This document shows, in pieces, positions 48,701 through 59,701 of a stretch of DNA of 64,000 bases (position 1 is the stretch's first letter; every line of letters begins with the position of its first letter). Under the pieces are notes generated by a model. That model worked only from the letters and a program-made list of their open reading frames with translations. It made no database searches and had not been told where the DNA came from. Where the stretch lies: positions 158,108,635-158,172,634 of the forward strand of contig VDFB02047230.1 of assembly GCA_007258455.2 (NCBI GenBank). Direction: 5' to 3'. Source of the DNA: Sequoia sempervirens (taxonomy: Eukaryota > Streptophyta > Pinopsida > Cupressales > Cupressaceae). Made by a program: the position numbers and the translations under genes.

Positions 48701-51700
48701 GTGAGATCTAGACACGGGAAGAGGAAGATGTGAATTTGTAAAAACTGAAATATAATAATGTTAATGTAGTATTTATTTTCAGTTTTACAAAAACAATTTG
48801 TTATTTTCATTTTGTTTCAGACTATCATATCAGCACATTGAGCATTCCACATGAGGATGCCATTTTGTATCGAATTTTCTTTCAAATCAATCAAATGCAG
48901 CTTGTTTCTTCTATGTACTCAATTATTGACTCATTGGATGCATCTTATCTTTTAATTTTGCAAAAAAAAAAGCGTGTTTAGTGAAGTTTAAGCAAGTTTT
49001 TAAGTTGCTGAGTTTTTCCCGAACTGAGTTTTCCAACATCCAAATGAGTAACCAAAAACCTCAAGTGTTTGTGCTCTAAGATGTATTGGATGAGCCAATG
49101 ACAATATCACCAATCATAATGGAAGTACCAATGCATAGTCTAATAATGCTCACCGAGAAGAACGTAGAGCCAAGTGGGCTAGGTGGCCAACCCTAGGAGG
49201 TAGCCAATGTCACATAGACCCCGCCACCCCCTTCCCACCCACCAACATTCAAGGCCAAAGAACTACAGATTGTGGGGAAAAAGATGGTAATGAGAGCCTG
49301 CTGCTGAGCACCGTGAAACAGATGTGTGAGAGAGCCCCCCACGCTAGGATGATATAGAGCCTCAACCACCAGAGTGAGAGTTGGGATGTTGGGAAGCCCC
49401 AGCCATGCTAGAACAAAGAGTAATGCCTCAATGATGGGCTGAAAGACCAAAATAATCAAGAGGAAAACATTAATCTCAATGATATTCTCAGCAGAAATTT
49501 CTTTATTGATAGTTTTGATAGGGGTTCTTACCATAGGCTCAACTGAGCCACAGGTGGACTGTATATATGAGCACATCATCCTCTTTGGAGTTGACACAAA
49601 CACAAAGTGCTAAACACTGCTCAAAGTCCTTGTTTTCTTTAACTGACATTGTGTTGTAACAGTGCCTAAAATATTTGTAGGGTTTAATGAGCAATCTATG
49701 AAATAAATCAGCCTAAAGAAGATCCTTGGACACCATATAGTCAAATAATGCAGTTGATATTCACGAGGAAGACATCGTCTTATCAGGATTGCACCACTTA
49801 AAGATAGACTTTATACACCATTATTTGGTGATAGAACAGGTGCAGAATCAGTTGTTTAGCATTTGTGGATGAATTGTTTTTGGGATTTAATAGAAGATAC
49901 TTATAGTGGGAGAGGCCTTTGTATATCATTGTTGCATGTTTTGTGTTAGGAATATGAATCCACATGGGAGACAAGTGATGTACAATTTTTCCTTGGAATG
50001 GTGGTTATGCTTTTATCACTTAGGGAGCTATTGGACTATGTTGATGTGGTGTAGTGGGTGGGCGGTAAGTTTGCTGTGTAGTCCACAATGTGTGAAGTGA
50101 AGAGGATCAAGCTAGGAAAACATGAAAAGAAAGCCATGTGTCCCAGTAATTTTGGACTCGCCATTTGAGCTGCTCTAAAAGCCAAACAGCTTTGATTTTT
50201 ATAAATGTTTCCAATGGGTAGGAATTTTGATTCCATTCAATTGTAGGTATAGCTTACAAGACAAGGATAAACTTAACGTTCACAAGTAGCTGCAAATGTC
50301 CCAATACTTTCATAAACTGTAGCAATATAGTTTCATCCTTATAAATTTTTGAGGCATGTGGCAATATAAAACCATAGAATATTTTCCTATCTGATGGGTC
50401 GCACCTGGAAGCCTATATGTGTAATAGATTTTTTCAATAAACACCTCTCATAATTGATATCAAAAATTGGCATTAATTATTAATACCAGTCAATATATTT
50501 TAGACCTCAGTTGTCTGAAACAATCTTTGTAAACTAGAATCGCTTTAAAGTTTGTTTCATACTTGCACACCACTTACTAAGTTGTATGAAAATATAAAGC
50601 TAATCAAAATTTCTTAAGGTAAAAGATCCAGGCTTATTTGTGAATGAATGATACAAGGCTGTTGTTGTCATTACACTGTGAGGAAATCGTCCATAAAGCA
50701 TTGGACCCTAAACAAGCTTCGGAAGCTGTCTTGGATCTCATACTTGAGAGCATCCCAAGATGAAACATTTATTTCATTATGTTTTCAAGTTGCAAAGTTT
50801 ATAAGTGCACCACACTCTTGAAGATGGTGATCTATCTACATATCATGTTGATGAGAACATAGAAGCAGATATTGTGAAAATATTGCAATATCTCAGAAAA
50901 TATCAAATCTCAGTCTGCAGACCACATTTTCATGAAAAAATCACAATATCTTCAAAAAAATTGTTGACCGCTATTTTGATTGAAATTTTCCCCAAAAAAA
51001 AATGATATTTTTATCCAATTTTGGCTTTATTCTGGTCTGATTGTTTCTGCAATGAAACAAATAGGATTTCAAGGTTTCTCAAATGCTGAATGATTTTGAT
51101 ATCTTTAGGATGGCCAAGGTAATTGAGGAAGAGAACCTGAGTCAAATTAGGTGTGAGCAGAATGTTGGAGCTTCAACATCAAGAGCTATATTGTATTCCT
51201 CTATGACATGTGTTGTGCCAACATGTAATGTCCCCGACTTCCAAATAGTCACCACTAAGTTATTTTAATTAATTAAATATTAAACTGTCCTAAAATAATA
51301 TCGTGGACATTTATATGTAATTAATTAATTAATGCTAAAGTGACTTTATTAAATAAATGTGCTCAAATATTAAATAAAGTGACTTTACTATGTCAAAACA
51401 TTTAATAAGTGGTGAAGTATAAAAGGCAAGTGGAAAAGGGAATTAATATCAGAAGCATTTTTGGAAGAGCTTTGCTTTTCAGGAGACTCGGACAAAAACC
51501 CTTGGGTTGAGGGATTGGAAGAAAACCCAATTCATTTACAGGCGAATTCATTTCAAAATTTGCATAGAGCTTCAACAGATTATTGGAGGCACTTCGAAAT
51601 TTGTGAAGTCTTTTTGCAAAGACATATTCCAGAATCTAAGTCGCAATGGTATAATCCAATCTCATGATGGATGGTTTACTATGAATGGAAGGCAATGTTT

Positions 51701-54700
51701 ATGAAGGTTTATGAAAGTGTGGCTGGGCGTGGGAATATGTGTGCCCAGGCGCAGGGTTTTCCAGCACTTTTGTGGACAGGTTCGCGCATTTCAGAAAACA
51801 GGCATGAGACATTATTCCAATTAACCCGTCTTGTTTTAAGCAAAATGGGTTCCTAAATGGGGTCAATTCTTCCAGAAGAAACCATTAATAGCTATGCATG
51901 GACTTTAAGTCTTTAATTAGCAAATCATGGGTTTAAGAAGGCACTGAGGAGTCTGAACAACAATAAATTAATTACTATTGGATTGAATGAAAGTTCAACT
52001 TGCTGGTCAACATGATATTATGCCTGAAGACATGGGGAATAAGGAAGTGTTGTGGGACTCTACTAGCCAAAATTATCAGGCGTGAGCTTCTACAGCCAGG
52101 TCGCACCCTTTAAAAAGGATGTTTCTGCTGATTTCTCCCTCATTTTGGATCGCAGTGATAAAAGGGACAGATTGGTGGTGTTTCCTGGCCAAAGCATGAG
52201 TGTCTGAATTGTTTCACCAACTGCTATGATGATTTGGAGCTGGACGTGGGAAGACCACAGCTAGCTGGTTCATTACCTGCCTTCTGTGCAGAGTATTGTT
52301 CTATTTCCAGCAATGTGGACGATCTGTGAGGTCAGAAAATAAAGATCTACTCTCTTATATTTCTGAGTTTAAAAGCAATATTCGATCAAGTCTGTAATCT
52401 GATTTTAATAGCATGAATTAAAATGTCATTCAATTGTTACAATTCAGTTTTGTAACTGTATGAATGCAAGGGACTATCAAATAAATCTTGTCAACACATA
52501 TATTTGCAAATGAACTTGAATATCAACCTACAAACTGTACAACCTTGCAAACTGTTCGAAAACAAAAAAGTGAAAAGAATTGGGAAGGGATTTTACACAT
52601 GTTCTTTACAAACTTTGCATCTTATCTTATGGTGATATCAAGGGCACCTCTGCTTTTTGTTAGAATTCAAGATTTGAAGTAGAAAGATATCTCTGTTGGT
52701 GAGGACATATGGCCATAGTTCCTTTGATTCCCTTAAACATTTTAGTACATATTTTGATTTACTCAGTGGAAGTAAGAATCTGTGAGCTATGTCAGTAACC
52801 CTGCACATCTCTTGGGAAAGGTCTTATGATTGTGTTAATATAGAATGTTCTAAGCACCATAGAAACCAGATCTGTGTTATAAATAATGGTTTAGGATGTT
52901 GAGATGGTGGTGTGTTTGATCTTCATCAGAAAAATGGTGCCTTGCTATTTCTCCTATCTAATGATCTACATTCTACAACATTGAATAGTGGTATAACTCA
53001 AAGCATGACCGAACTAAGTGATTGTAGGAAAGCCAGTTTATATTGCATATCATCACATACAGCCACTATACAACAAACTAATCTATTTATCTTGTTCATA
53101 TAAAAAATCTTGAAAATCTAAATCACTTCAATTAGCAGCTAGCACCATTGGCTCTGCTTTGTGTTACATTGTAGCTTGACATTTGTAGTGTTTAGTGTGT
53201 AGTGTGTGATTGATTTTGAGGGTTTGAACTTTGACATTGAAGTATATAGTAATGCACTATGCACTGTAATCAGCAATTTCAAAAATAATGAGGAATTTCC
53301 AAACAATTCAATATTCATGGTGTCAACTCCTATTTACTTTAACTATCTCACTCTCTATGCAATTAGAATGATTTAAATGTAAAAAAGATCAGATATTTCT
53401 CTTTTTTTTTAATTTTCCTGTGTTCTTTGGGTTCCAGATATTTTCCTCGTAATATCCCAAGAAATTGAAAATATATTATTTTGCCCAGTATTAGGTGTGG
53501 TCTCATCCATCAAAGAAAATAAAGATATTTTCTTTGATGGATGAGACCACGCCTAATACTGGGCAAAAGGTAATCTCAAACCATATTTTAGCTGCATTGA
53601 ATATGTCTAAGAATAAAAAAGAATCAATTTCATAGATGGCAGTAAGGGCAGTAGTAAAGAATTTTTTTGTATTAGGGATTCCTTTGGCTCACCTTACATC
53701 ACTCTTTCTTGTGTGTGAAAGATCAGTTTAAACATATGGCTAATTATGTCTCTTTTCATAAAATATGAGCATGGATACAGTACTACAAGAATGAAGGCCT
53801 CTTCATAATTAAAGCATTAGCATTCTGGTGTTTGTATTCAACCATAAGAAAGATGAGAAACAAAAGTGTCTAACGCACATTTTCAGAAAAATGATATAGG
53901 CATCAGAAATTAATTTACAAAAACAATTTTACAGGAATGCCCTCCACTAACAAGCTCATTGCAATGAACTCTTCCTGCACAAATTATCGATCCGATTCTC
54001 CTCACCCATCTTTACTTATCAGCAGAAATGACCGACCCATAAAAAGTGTGCATGTGTAGTGCTGGCTTGTCACTGAAACTTTCAAAGGTCCAACTTGCTG
54101 GTTTAACTGTGCAGTGGCAACAATTCCATCCAGGCAAAGAATGTTTCAAATGGCTTGCAATATCATCATTGTGTGAGCATCTGAATTACCTTCAGATGTC
54201 TCTCATGGATGGCTCCATAGAAGATGAGAGACAACAGTAGAATACTGTTCCCATTTATGGAAGAAACCTTATCCACTAACAATTTCCTGACATAGGTATG
54301 AGGGGCTCACAGGAATCAATCATTATGTTCTTGTTCCTAGGCCTCATGGTGGTGACCAAGGTGGCTAGTTCCCATGAGGTCCTTGTGACTATGCTAGCCA
54401 ATCATACCAAATAACAATTTCAATTAGCAACTCTGAGAGTAAAATTCCCATCTACACAATAATGGTGTTTTAAGGAGATTTCTCTGAAGAGAGAAAATGG
54501 TCCTAATTATTGAGAATGTGTATCCTTCTCCCTCCAATGTATTATCCTTCTCCCTCCAATGTATTAAACTTCTTGTTCTAGGAAAATCTAAAGCTGGCTA
54601 CCAGTCCTAGTGCTTTGGCTTCATTATTGATCCCTTCTAGGATCTAGAGGGCATAGCAATAGATGGCTTTCCCCTTGCTATTTCTTATCAAACCACATGT

Positions 54701-57700
54701 TCATGCCTTGCCAAGGCTTCTCACGGAGTTCCCATAAAAGTTCAGCTTAATCATGTTTATTAACAGAGGTGTCCATTTGATCCGTCTCATTTCCCTGTGG
54801 ATAGTATATACCCCATTAGCAGTGGGAATCCATGCCTGTTATTATATTTATTGCATTCAGTACAGCACCAATTTGTTCTTCTCTAGATATTGTAATTAAT
54901 TGTTGTTTTTCCTTTTTCTTTTTCAATAGTGTTAAAGGTAACTTCCATTAAGGGACTGAAGACCAAAAAGAAAATGCTGATGAGGTGCCAACATTCAGTT
55001 TATGTCAACTAACCAAACTGTAAAACCCAAAAATCTTAATTTATTTGAGAAAACAACCTATCGTTTTAATTCTTATTTCACAATTTTCATCACTCTTTCT
55101 AAAAGAAAGCCCCTTTATCCAGTTGAATGAGGATCCTTCTAAAAGTTTTAATTCTGGTGACACTGCTGACTATTGCTTGAAATGAGTTCTCAATGATTCT
55201 ACTTGGATGTCTACCGGCAGCCTTCTTTCTAAGCTTGTTTCATTGGAATATTTGTTTCTGTTTTTCCATGAATTAGACTGCAGAAGATTGATCTTTCTGA
55301 TACCTGAAGACATCACTAAAACAGTGCACTGGATTCTCAGATATAGCACCAGTCAATGCAATTTAGCACTGGAATTTTTCTTTGTACTTCAAGATACATT
55401 TGAAACCACACACAAATACAATTTTTTTTCCTCGCTCAAAAAACTGCCTTTAATGATTATTCCATTTTCTGAGAGCAGATTGTTCAAGCATAGCTCAATA
55501 CACCATCAACAACCTGAATGTCTCATTCTTAATTATAGCATTTTCATTTTTCTGTTGACTGTGCATGGTGACCCAGTCTATAGGATTGGATTCCTTTGAC
55601 TGACGTAATCTAACTGATGCTCAATTTCAACTTAAATTCTGTCATTCTGAAATCCAATCCCTCTCATTTTTATGCATATTGAAGAAAATCTTAAGAAATG
55701 GAATCTAACAATTCATTTAAACGAGAAGCAATATTCCTACTGCTGACCCCTCAAAGTCAGATCTTATCCCCCCGATTTGACACTTCTCTTTTTCCAACAC
55801 TCAGCCCTCAGTCCAAGAACATATGGCTATGAAGAAACATTGCTTGATATTTTATGTTGAGGCTGGTATCAGTGACAGCAATTCAACCTGATTAAAATAA
55901 ATAAATTTTTAGCTTTACCTTGCATCAAACAGCTGTATGAATAGGATCGCCTTTTGGTTTGACAAAATGAAATTTATAAAGCAAGGCTCATCTCTATTGG
56001 CAGTCATGCTGATTAGCCCTGTGACTTTTCTTGGTCACCATTGCTGATCACTATTTCTCTCCTCCTCGCACTCTTCTTTCATTTCATCCTCTGGGCTGCA
56101 GTGAGGAATGGGTTTCTTCCTTGTCTGAATATTTTTCTTTTAATATCCCTGTTGGAAGTCTGAAATGAAGAGCTTCTGGGCTTCCATGGGTTAATTTTCT
56201 CTCCCTGCTCCAAATCAACTCCCTAATTTGACCCAAGATCTAAATATTCACCATATATGTTTATAAACTACCTCCATGCATTACGCTTCTAACAAAATTT
56301 CTTGACATAGATTAATGATCTTCTAATCACAGAGTATCTTTTCAAGATTCCTTTAATAATTAGCTATAAATCACCTTGCACATCATCCTCCCCAATTTTT
56401 CTTTTTTGTTATTCCTATCCCTCGTGTTAGTAAACCCATTGCCTAAGCCATGCTATTGATATCTTCTCCAAACACTATTGCATACATGAGCGGTGGCTGA
56501 CCTTTCATATCACCTCTAACTCCTTTTCCTGCCCAACACAGATTTCGCTTTGCTGCCCTTTTAAAGTCTAGCTTCATCCATCCACTCTATGGCAGCTCCC
56601 GAACACTTTAGGCTATTTTGTTTCTTATTTGCACTGGCTCCCTTATTAGATAATTTTATCGGTTTCCACCTTTATAGGATTTTCCTTCCCTCACCTAGAA
56701 TATTTCTTCCCATGATCTATCTGGAGTTAGTTATTTCTGAAATTACCATCTCTACAATAATCCACATTTGCCATTCTTTGGTTTGTTTTTTTTTTTTTTA
56801 ATGTTTGAGAACTTTGCTCGAACAGAATGTTCTACAGTACAATAGCTAGTGCTATCGTCTATACCATTTACATAATTTTACTTCTAATTCTTTTCCCCCA
56901 TGATTTTAGCCTCAGTTGAATATCTCTTGTGAAACCCAAGATATTTGATGTTTCTCAAGAAACTTCCCCTGTATTGTTGCTGAGAACTTGCAGTGAAGAA
57001 AGGTGTGCTTAAGGATTCAGAATGATCATTGCAGAGGGATTGCCTTGATGGCCCTTAAACACCTCTTTGTCTTAATGCTTCAAATTTAAATGTTTTTCCC
57101 AGTGCTGCTAACAACAAGATAATTAGCCTTTGCTAACCCTGTTTCCATACTGTTGTAAACTTGCACCCATACAAAACTTTCATATTGTGTCATGCTTATA
57201 AACTGAAATCTTCATTTACTTAACCGTAACATGTTTCATAATCTTGTTGATTTTGCATTTTGTTGTTTCTTTTCTAACTCTTGCAGGATCATGAAACAAT
57301 TATCACAAATTTGGCATGCACCACTATAAGGAAAGATGAATGCTTGAAAAAATTAAAGTCCAAGAGAATTGGTGTGTGCCAAAGCATGTCTCTAGGGATG
57401 CGGTGCATGCAGGAGAGGTAAGGCATGCCAATCCAAAGAAGAAAAATTATAAAATAGTGATCGCCAGTGTATTGGTACACATAAGGACAATGGAGTGTGT
57501 CAATACAAAGAAGGCTTTAAAATTGAAATTTTGTGCCCAGTGGAAGGGAGACCCAGGTACATGTACACTTGGAGTCTGTATAAGATCAGTGTAACAATGG
57601 AAAGTTGTCCCTACACACAAGGTTAGGTTTTAAGGCAGGGCCATAACCAATTTGTGAGTTTCTCCAGGAGATTGTCAATAACAGATGCTTGGAGATCACA

Positions 57701-59701
57701 GAATGTACTCTGTTATCTCCAAGGTTAGCTGCACAAGCTTGTCTCATCCAGGCTACTCTCCTAGGCAATTATTAAAGTCTGTAATGGTCACTTATGGCTA
57801 TGCACACCTGTACTATAATAGGGTTTTTCAGTTACATTTAATTGGTACTTTTGTTTCATCAATCATGTATTTCATCCAGAGCTTTCTTATAGGTTATGCT
57901 TTAGGCATCTCCATTCGATTGCTACCATAACTGGCTATACTTGACCTTGTTTGGTTATCTATTAACATAATATTATTTCTTTCCTTCTTTGTTTCTTTCC
58001 ATGTTCCCAACCATGGTAGCAAATGCATCTCACCACACTGTAAAACATCTAAAGTGTGATTTGTCCAGATCTTAAAAAGTTGGTTACTTAATTTGAAAGT
58101 AGAATATTGTTGATCTTTCAACCATGTTTTGAATTTTCCTATAATGCAGAAAAAAACATTTCTAAAAAGTAAAAACATAACTAAAATAAGACCAGATTCT
58201 CAGTATGAGTCTATTCACCTAAGCTAATAAAAGGAGAAAACAAAATAGATCACAGTTATAAAGTAGATTAAATGTTATAAAAAAAGAAGAACATGGACCT
58301 GTCGTTCTAATTCCAACTGTCGATTAATCCACTCTTCTTGATCAGCAAATCTGAACTCTGCAGTTTCCTTCAACTTTTCACGATCACAGACCCAATTTCC
58401 TGTGTTTTCATTCACAACCGATTCCGTCTTAGCTCCTCCCAAAATGCACATTCCCTTGTGGATTGGATTTTCCTCTTCTTGGGACTGACAATGAGAATTT
58501 TCTGTTGAACTCTTATTTAGTGTCTCCTCCTTATTTGATGCACTGAAATCTTTTGCCCCAGTACATGAAGCTATTTCAATACTCTCTTGGCCGGGCACAG
58601 CACCATCAGACATGTTTGGCCCAGATGTAGATGGGCACACTGTATCAAGTTCCTCTGATGTTCTAAAGGTATCTTCATCCATTTGATATGAAGATTCATT
58701 GATACCACTTCGATTAGAAAAATCTGATGGATCTGCCATCCCCTCTCCAGCACTGCAACTTTCAAAACCAGCATCTTTCCTACCAGTTGTAACTTCAGGC
58801 CCACCTTCCCTTACAGAGCTATCTGTTGCAAGATTTGAACTAGAAATACTGGTGTTCACCCCCACTTCACTTTGCTTGTGCTCAACACCCTTTTTAACTC
58901 TCTTTCTCAAAGCTGCTTCTTCCCACTTTTGGCGTACCTCCCCATCAGAATTTTCAAAGAGTTCACAATCTGAACTATCACTATCTGAATCTAAAATAAA
59001 TCGAAAATGTCCTGAAGAATGCCGCTTCTGTTGTTTTTGTGCAGTTCCTGCATTAAAGTGTGAGTGGCTGCATGGCTCATACACTTGACAATCATCATCA
59101 TCATCAGAAACATCTGTTGATAGATAAACACGCCTACTACAATTAGGACTCTGTCCCATACTTTGCCAATAGAACCAATTGGTTTTTCTACTATAGCTGT
59201 AATCACATCCTGTATCTGAATCATCACTGACTACATCTGCATCAGAGATCTCATGCCCAGTTTTCATTTCTGCACTTATGTCATCATCTTCTCGTTCACC
59301 ACTTGAACTTTCATCACAATTACTCACTCTAGTGTCAGTATCATCATCAACAATAACAACGGTATCTGGAGGTGTATCACTAACACAAAAACCAGTCCTT
59401 GGCTCTGACAATCTAGTTGGATTTTGCACCTTAATATTTTGGATTATCTCTTCGGCTATGTTAATACCAGGTGAAGAATTATCAGGAGAATATATTCGAG
59501 ACTGCAATCCATTAAATTTGTCCTTGCAATGACTTGAGCTCTGTTCACTATCCAAAATTTTACCAGTAACCCCTCTTTCTAACTGCACTTTGTAAGCTTC
59601 ATTATTTTGAGAAGATGATGAGATTTGGTCATCTGAATTCTGCCAAGCAGTGGAAGATTTAGTTTCCAATTGCATCTTTTGAGTTTTCCAACCTGGAGCT
59701 C
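33562..59701 (-). CDS. C-terminal J-domain (DnaJ) co-chaperone-like protein, 3' part of gene
   Basis: Four exons (59701-58299, 39926-39813, 39601-39452, 33735-33562) join in phase 0 on the minus strand, each junction having AG acceptor and GT donor. They give 612 visible residues ending at TAG 33562-33564. Order: acidic, Ser-rich region with a SUMO-interacting-like core VVIVDDD (about residue 114); Asp/Ser clusters; DCELFENSDGEVRQKWEEAA; a basic coiled coil; and the J-domain half AAYKKALLRFHPDRAS with the HPD triplet intact. HPD stimulates Hsp70 ATPase in all J proteins. Helix I is not obvious. A plant family with the J domain at the very C terminus fits. It is not auxilin by motif. The nucleus is a guess from the acidic and SUMO-type motifs. 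The start codon lies outside the visible exons. Confidence 0.85.
35292..35348. repeat. AT palindrome
   Basis: Arms of about 26 bp of alternating A/T around 35321, with 3 extra bases in the left arm. It sits in a generally AT-rich part of the intron. Confidence 0.7.
37065..37243. repeat. Foldback element with 77-bp arms
   Basis: 37065-37141 and 37166-37243 are reverse complements with a handful of mismatches around a 24-base loop. The inner 36 bp, including 'gtttcagatcaaactccatg', are almost perfect. The 12-bp word GATTACTTTTCA occurs at 37054-37065 and again at 37277-37288, flanking it. Likely a small foldback transposon in the intron. Confidence 0.88.
38721..39037. repeat. Tandem duplication, 160-bp period
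   Basis: 'ttaacaaaaagaaacataca' begins copies at 38721 and 38881. Copies differ by a few substitutions and two single-base deletions. Confidence 0.92.
39195..39238. repeat. Tandem duplication, 2 x 22 bp
   Basis: 'ctataatgattactgtatcc' occurs at 39195 and 39217. Confidence 0.9.
39452..39601 (-). CDS. Exon: coiled-coil end and J-domain approach
   Basis: Exactly 50 codons from EEQTMDQKEQLRDQ to PVEGGPLPSSQQ. Acceptor CTGTTACAG. Confidence 0.88.
39602..39812 (-). other. Short intron, 211 bp
   Basis: Donor GTAACA after ITQKK and acceptor CTGTTACAG. Phase 0. Confidence 0.85.
39813..39926 (-). CDS. Exon: basic coiled coil
   Basis: 38 codons, AKEVQQLRRRKRAEAE to RITQKK, rich in Arg, Lys and Glu with heptad-like Leu/Ile spacing. 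Acceptor TTGATTAG. Confidence 0.88.
40440..42040. other. Intronic block, origin unclear
   Basis: The minus strand gives broken protein-like stretches without a family that I recognise. Possibly an eroded retroelement interrupted by the solo LTR at 42045. Confidence 0.3.
42045..42636 (+). mobile_element. Solo copia-type LTR in the intron
   Basis: 592 bp, TGTTGATGTT..AACTAACA, with AAGAG duplicated on both sides (42040-42044, 42637-42641). Near the end 'gggtttttctccctcaag' and 'tggagggttttcccaggg' are the usual sequence downstream of the start site in plant copia LTRs, which fixes plus orientation. Opposite to the host gene. Confidence 0.85.
42642..45480. other. Intronic sequence without recognisable gene
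   Basis: Includes chance frames at 43901-44149, 44172-44579 and 45172-45432 (minus), none with a domain that I know. Possible old repeat material. Confidence 0.4.
46090..48733 (+). pseudogene. hAT transposase (BED finger, DUF659, dimerisation domain), decayed
   Basis: Plus strand, four exon-like blocks. BED zinc finger: DPAWKYAYQG then YCIRCKNVYCGGINRLKYHL (46170-46300). A one-base slip near 46320 leads to the linker TPKQMHAILAAAKEKKLQRE and DUF659 start VDFWYFNNIHFNVASSPYW. Introns 46792-46915 and 47603-47717 have GT..AG ends. The core has GCTILSDGWTDGKYR and VVQIITDNAMAYV. A stop at 47214 and a slip follow. Then come CVAHVLDLLLEDIS in another frame and LKFGPIWEIIDRRWNHQLH. The C-terminal dimerisation motif is SSSNCERNWSLFEAIHTNKR (about 48265-48330). 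Intact enzymes cut and paste hAT DNA. Terminal inverted repeats were not identified. It sits antisense inside the host intron. Confidence 0.87.
48740..51222. other. Intronic sequence without recognisable gene
   Basis: A 136-codon minus-strand frame (49193-49603) has no family resemblance. The 3' end of the hAT element should lie somewhere in the first few hundred bases. Confidence 0.4.
51223..52490 (+). mobile_element. LTR-like block starting TGTAATGTCCCC
   Basis: TGTAATGTCCCC is a recurrent plant LTR start. A TATA box 'gtataaaagg' lies at 51417-51426, about 195 bp in. The right end is not clear: 'caaca' occurs on both sides, but the expected CA end does not align with it. A second TGTAATGTCCCC occurs at 61212. 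Confidence 0.45.
53479..53568. ncRNA. Long near-perfect hairpin, candidate small-RNA precursor or MITE
   Basis: Arms 53479-53520 and 53527-53568 are complementary over 42 bases with a single T/C difference. As a plus-strand transcript that difference forms a G-U pair, so it would fold without a mismatch; the loop is 6 bases. It lies in the giant intron. A structureless origin is unlikely. Whether it is transcribed is unknown. Confidence 0.5.
54560..54850 (-). pseudogene. LINE RNase H domain fragment
   Basis: Minus-strand reading WIPTANGVYTIHREM, KWTPLLINMIKLNFYGNS, then TCGLIRNSKGKAIYC and EGINNEAKALGLVASF matches the RNase H domain at the end of plant LINE ORF2. The catalytic Asp of LNFDG is Tyr, and two stops interrupt. 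A 22-bp word 'tatccttctccctccaatg' is tandemly doubled at 54521-54564. Confidence 0.65.
54860..58298. other. Intronic sequence next to the large exon, no gene seen
   Basis: Chance frames only (for example 55207-55599 plus and 57340-57594 plus). No domain recognised. Confidence 0.45.
58299..59701 (-). CDS. Large exon: acidic, Ser-rich region of the J-domain protein
   Basis: 467 codons plus two bases of a split codon. The acceptor is GCATTCAG at 59702 on the minus strand, and no ATG fits at the open-frame start (it begins TTG), so this is an internal exon. It carries TPPDTVVIVDDDTDTR (SUMO-interacting-like), DVSDDDDDCQ, FILDSDSDSSDCELFENSDG, KWEEAALRKRVKKG and, at its end, EEWINRQLELERQ where the coiled coil starts. 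Antisense frames at 58699-59088 and 59278-59532 are shadows. Confidence 0.87.

Larger units (their letters stand above)
39927..58298 (-). other. Giant intron of about 18.4 kb
   Basis: Donor GTCCATG after QLELERQ and acceptor TTTGATTAG before AKEVQQL. The phase is preserved and the coiled coil is continuous across it. It contains the solo LTR at 42045, the hAT pseudogene at 46090, an LTR-like block at 51223, a LINE fragment at 54560 and a hairpin at 53479. Confidence 0.82.

Noticed and set aside
49193..49603. 136-codon minus-strand frame
   Set aside because: No recognisable domain, intronic location, ordinary length for chance in a C-rich patch.
55207..55599. 130-codon plus-strand frame
   Set aside because: No domain and no matching frame nearby. 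Chance frame in the intron.
58699..59088. 129-codon plus-strand frame opposite the large J-gene exon
   Set aside because: Antisense shadow of a real exon. The minus-strand reading connects in phase to the other exons.
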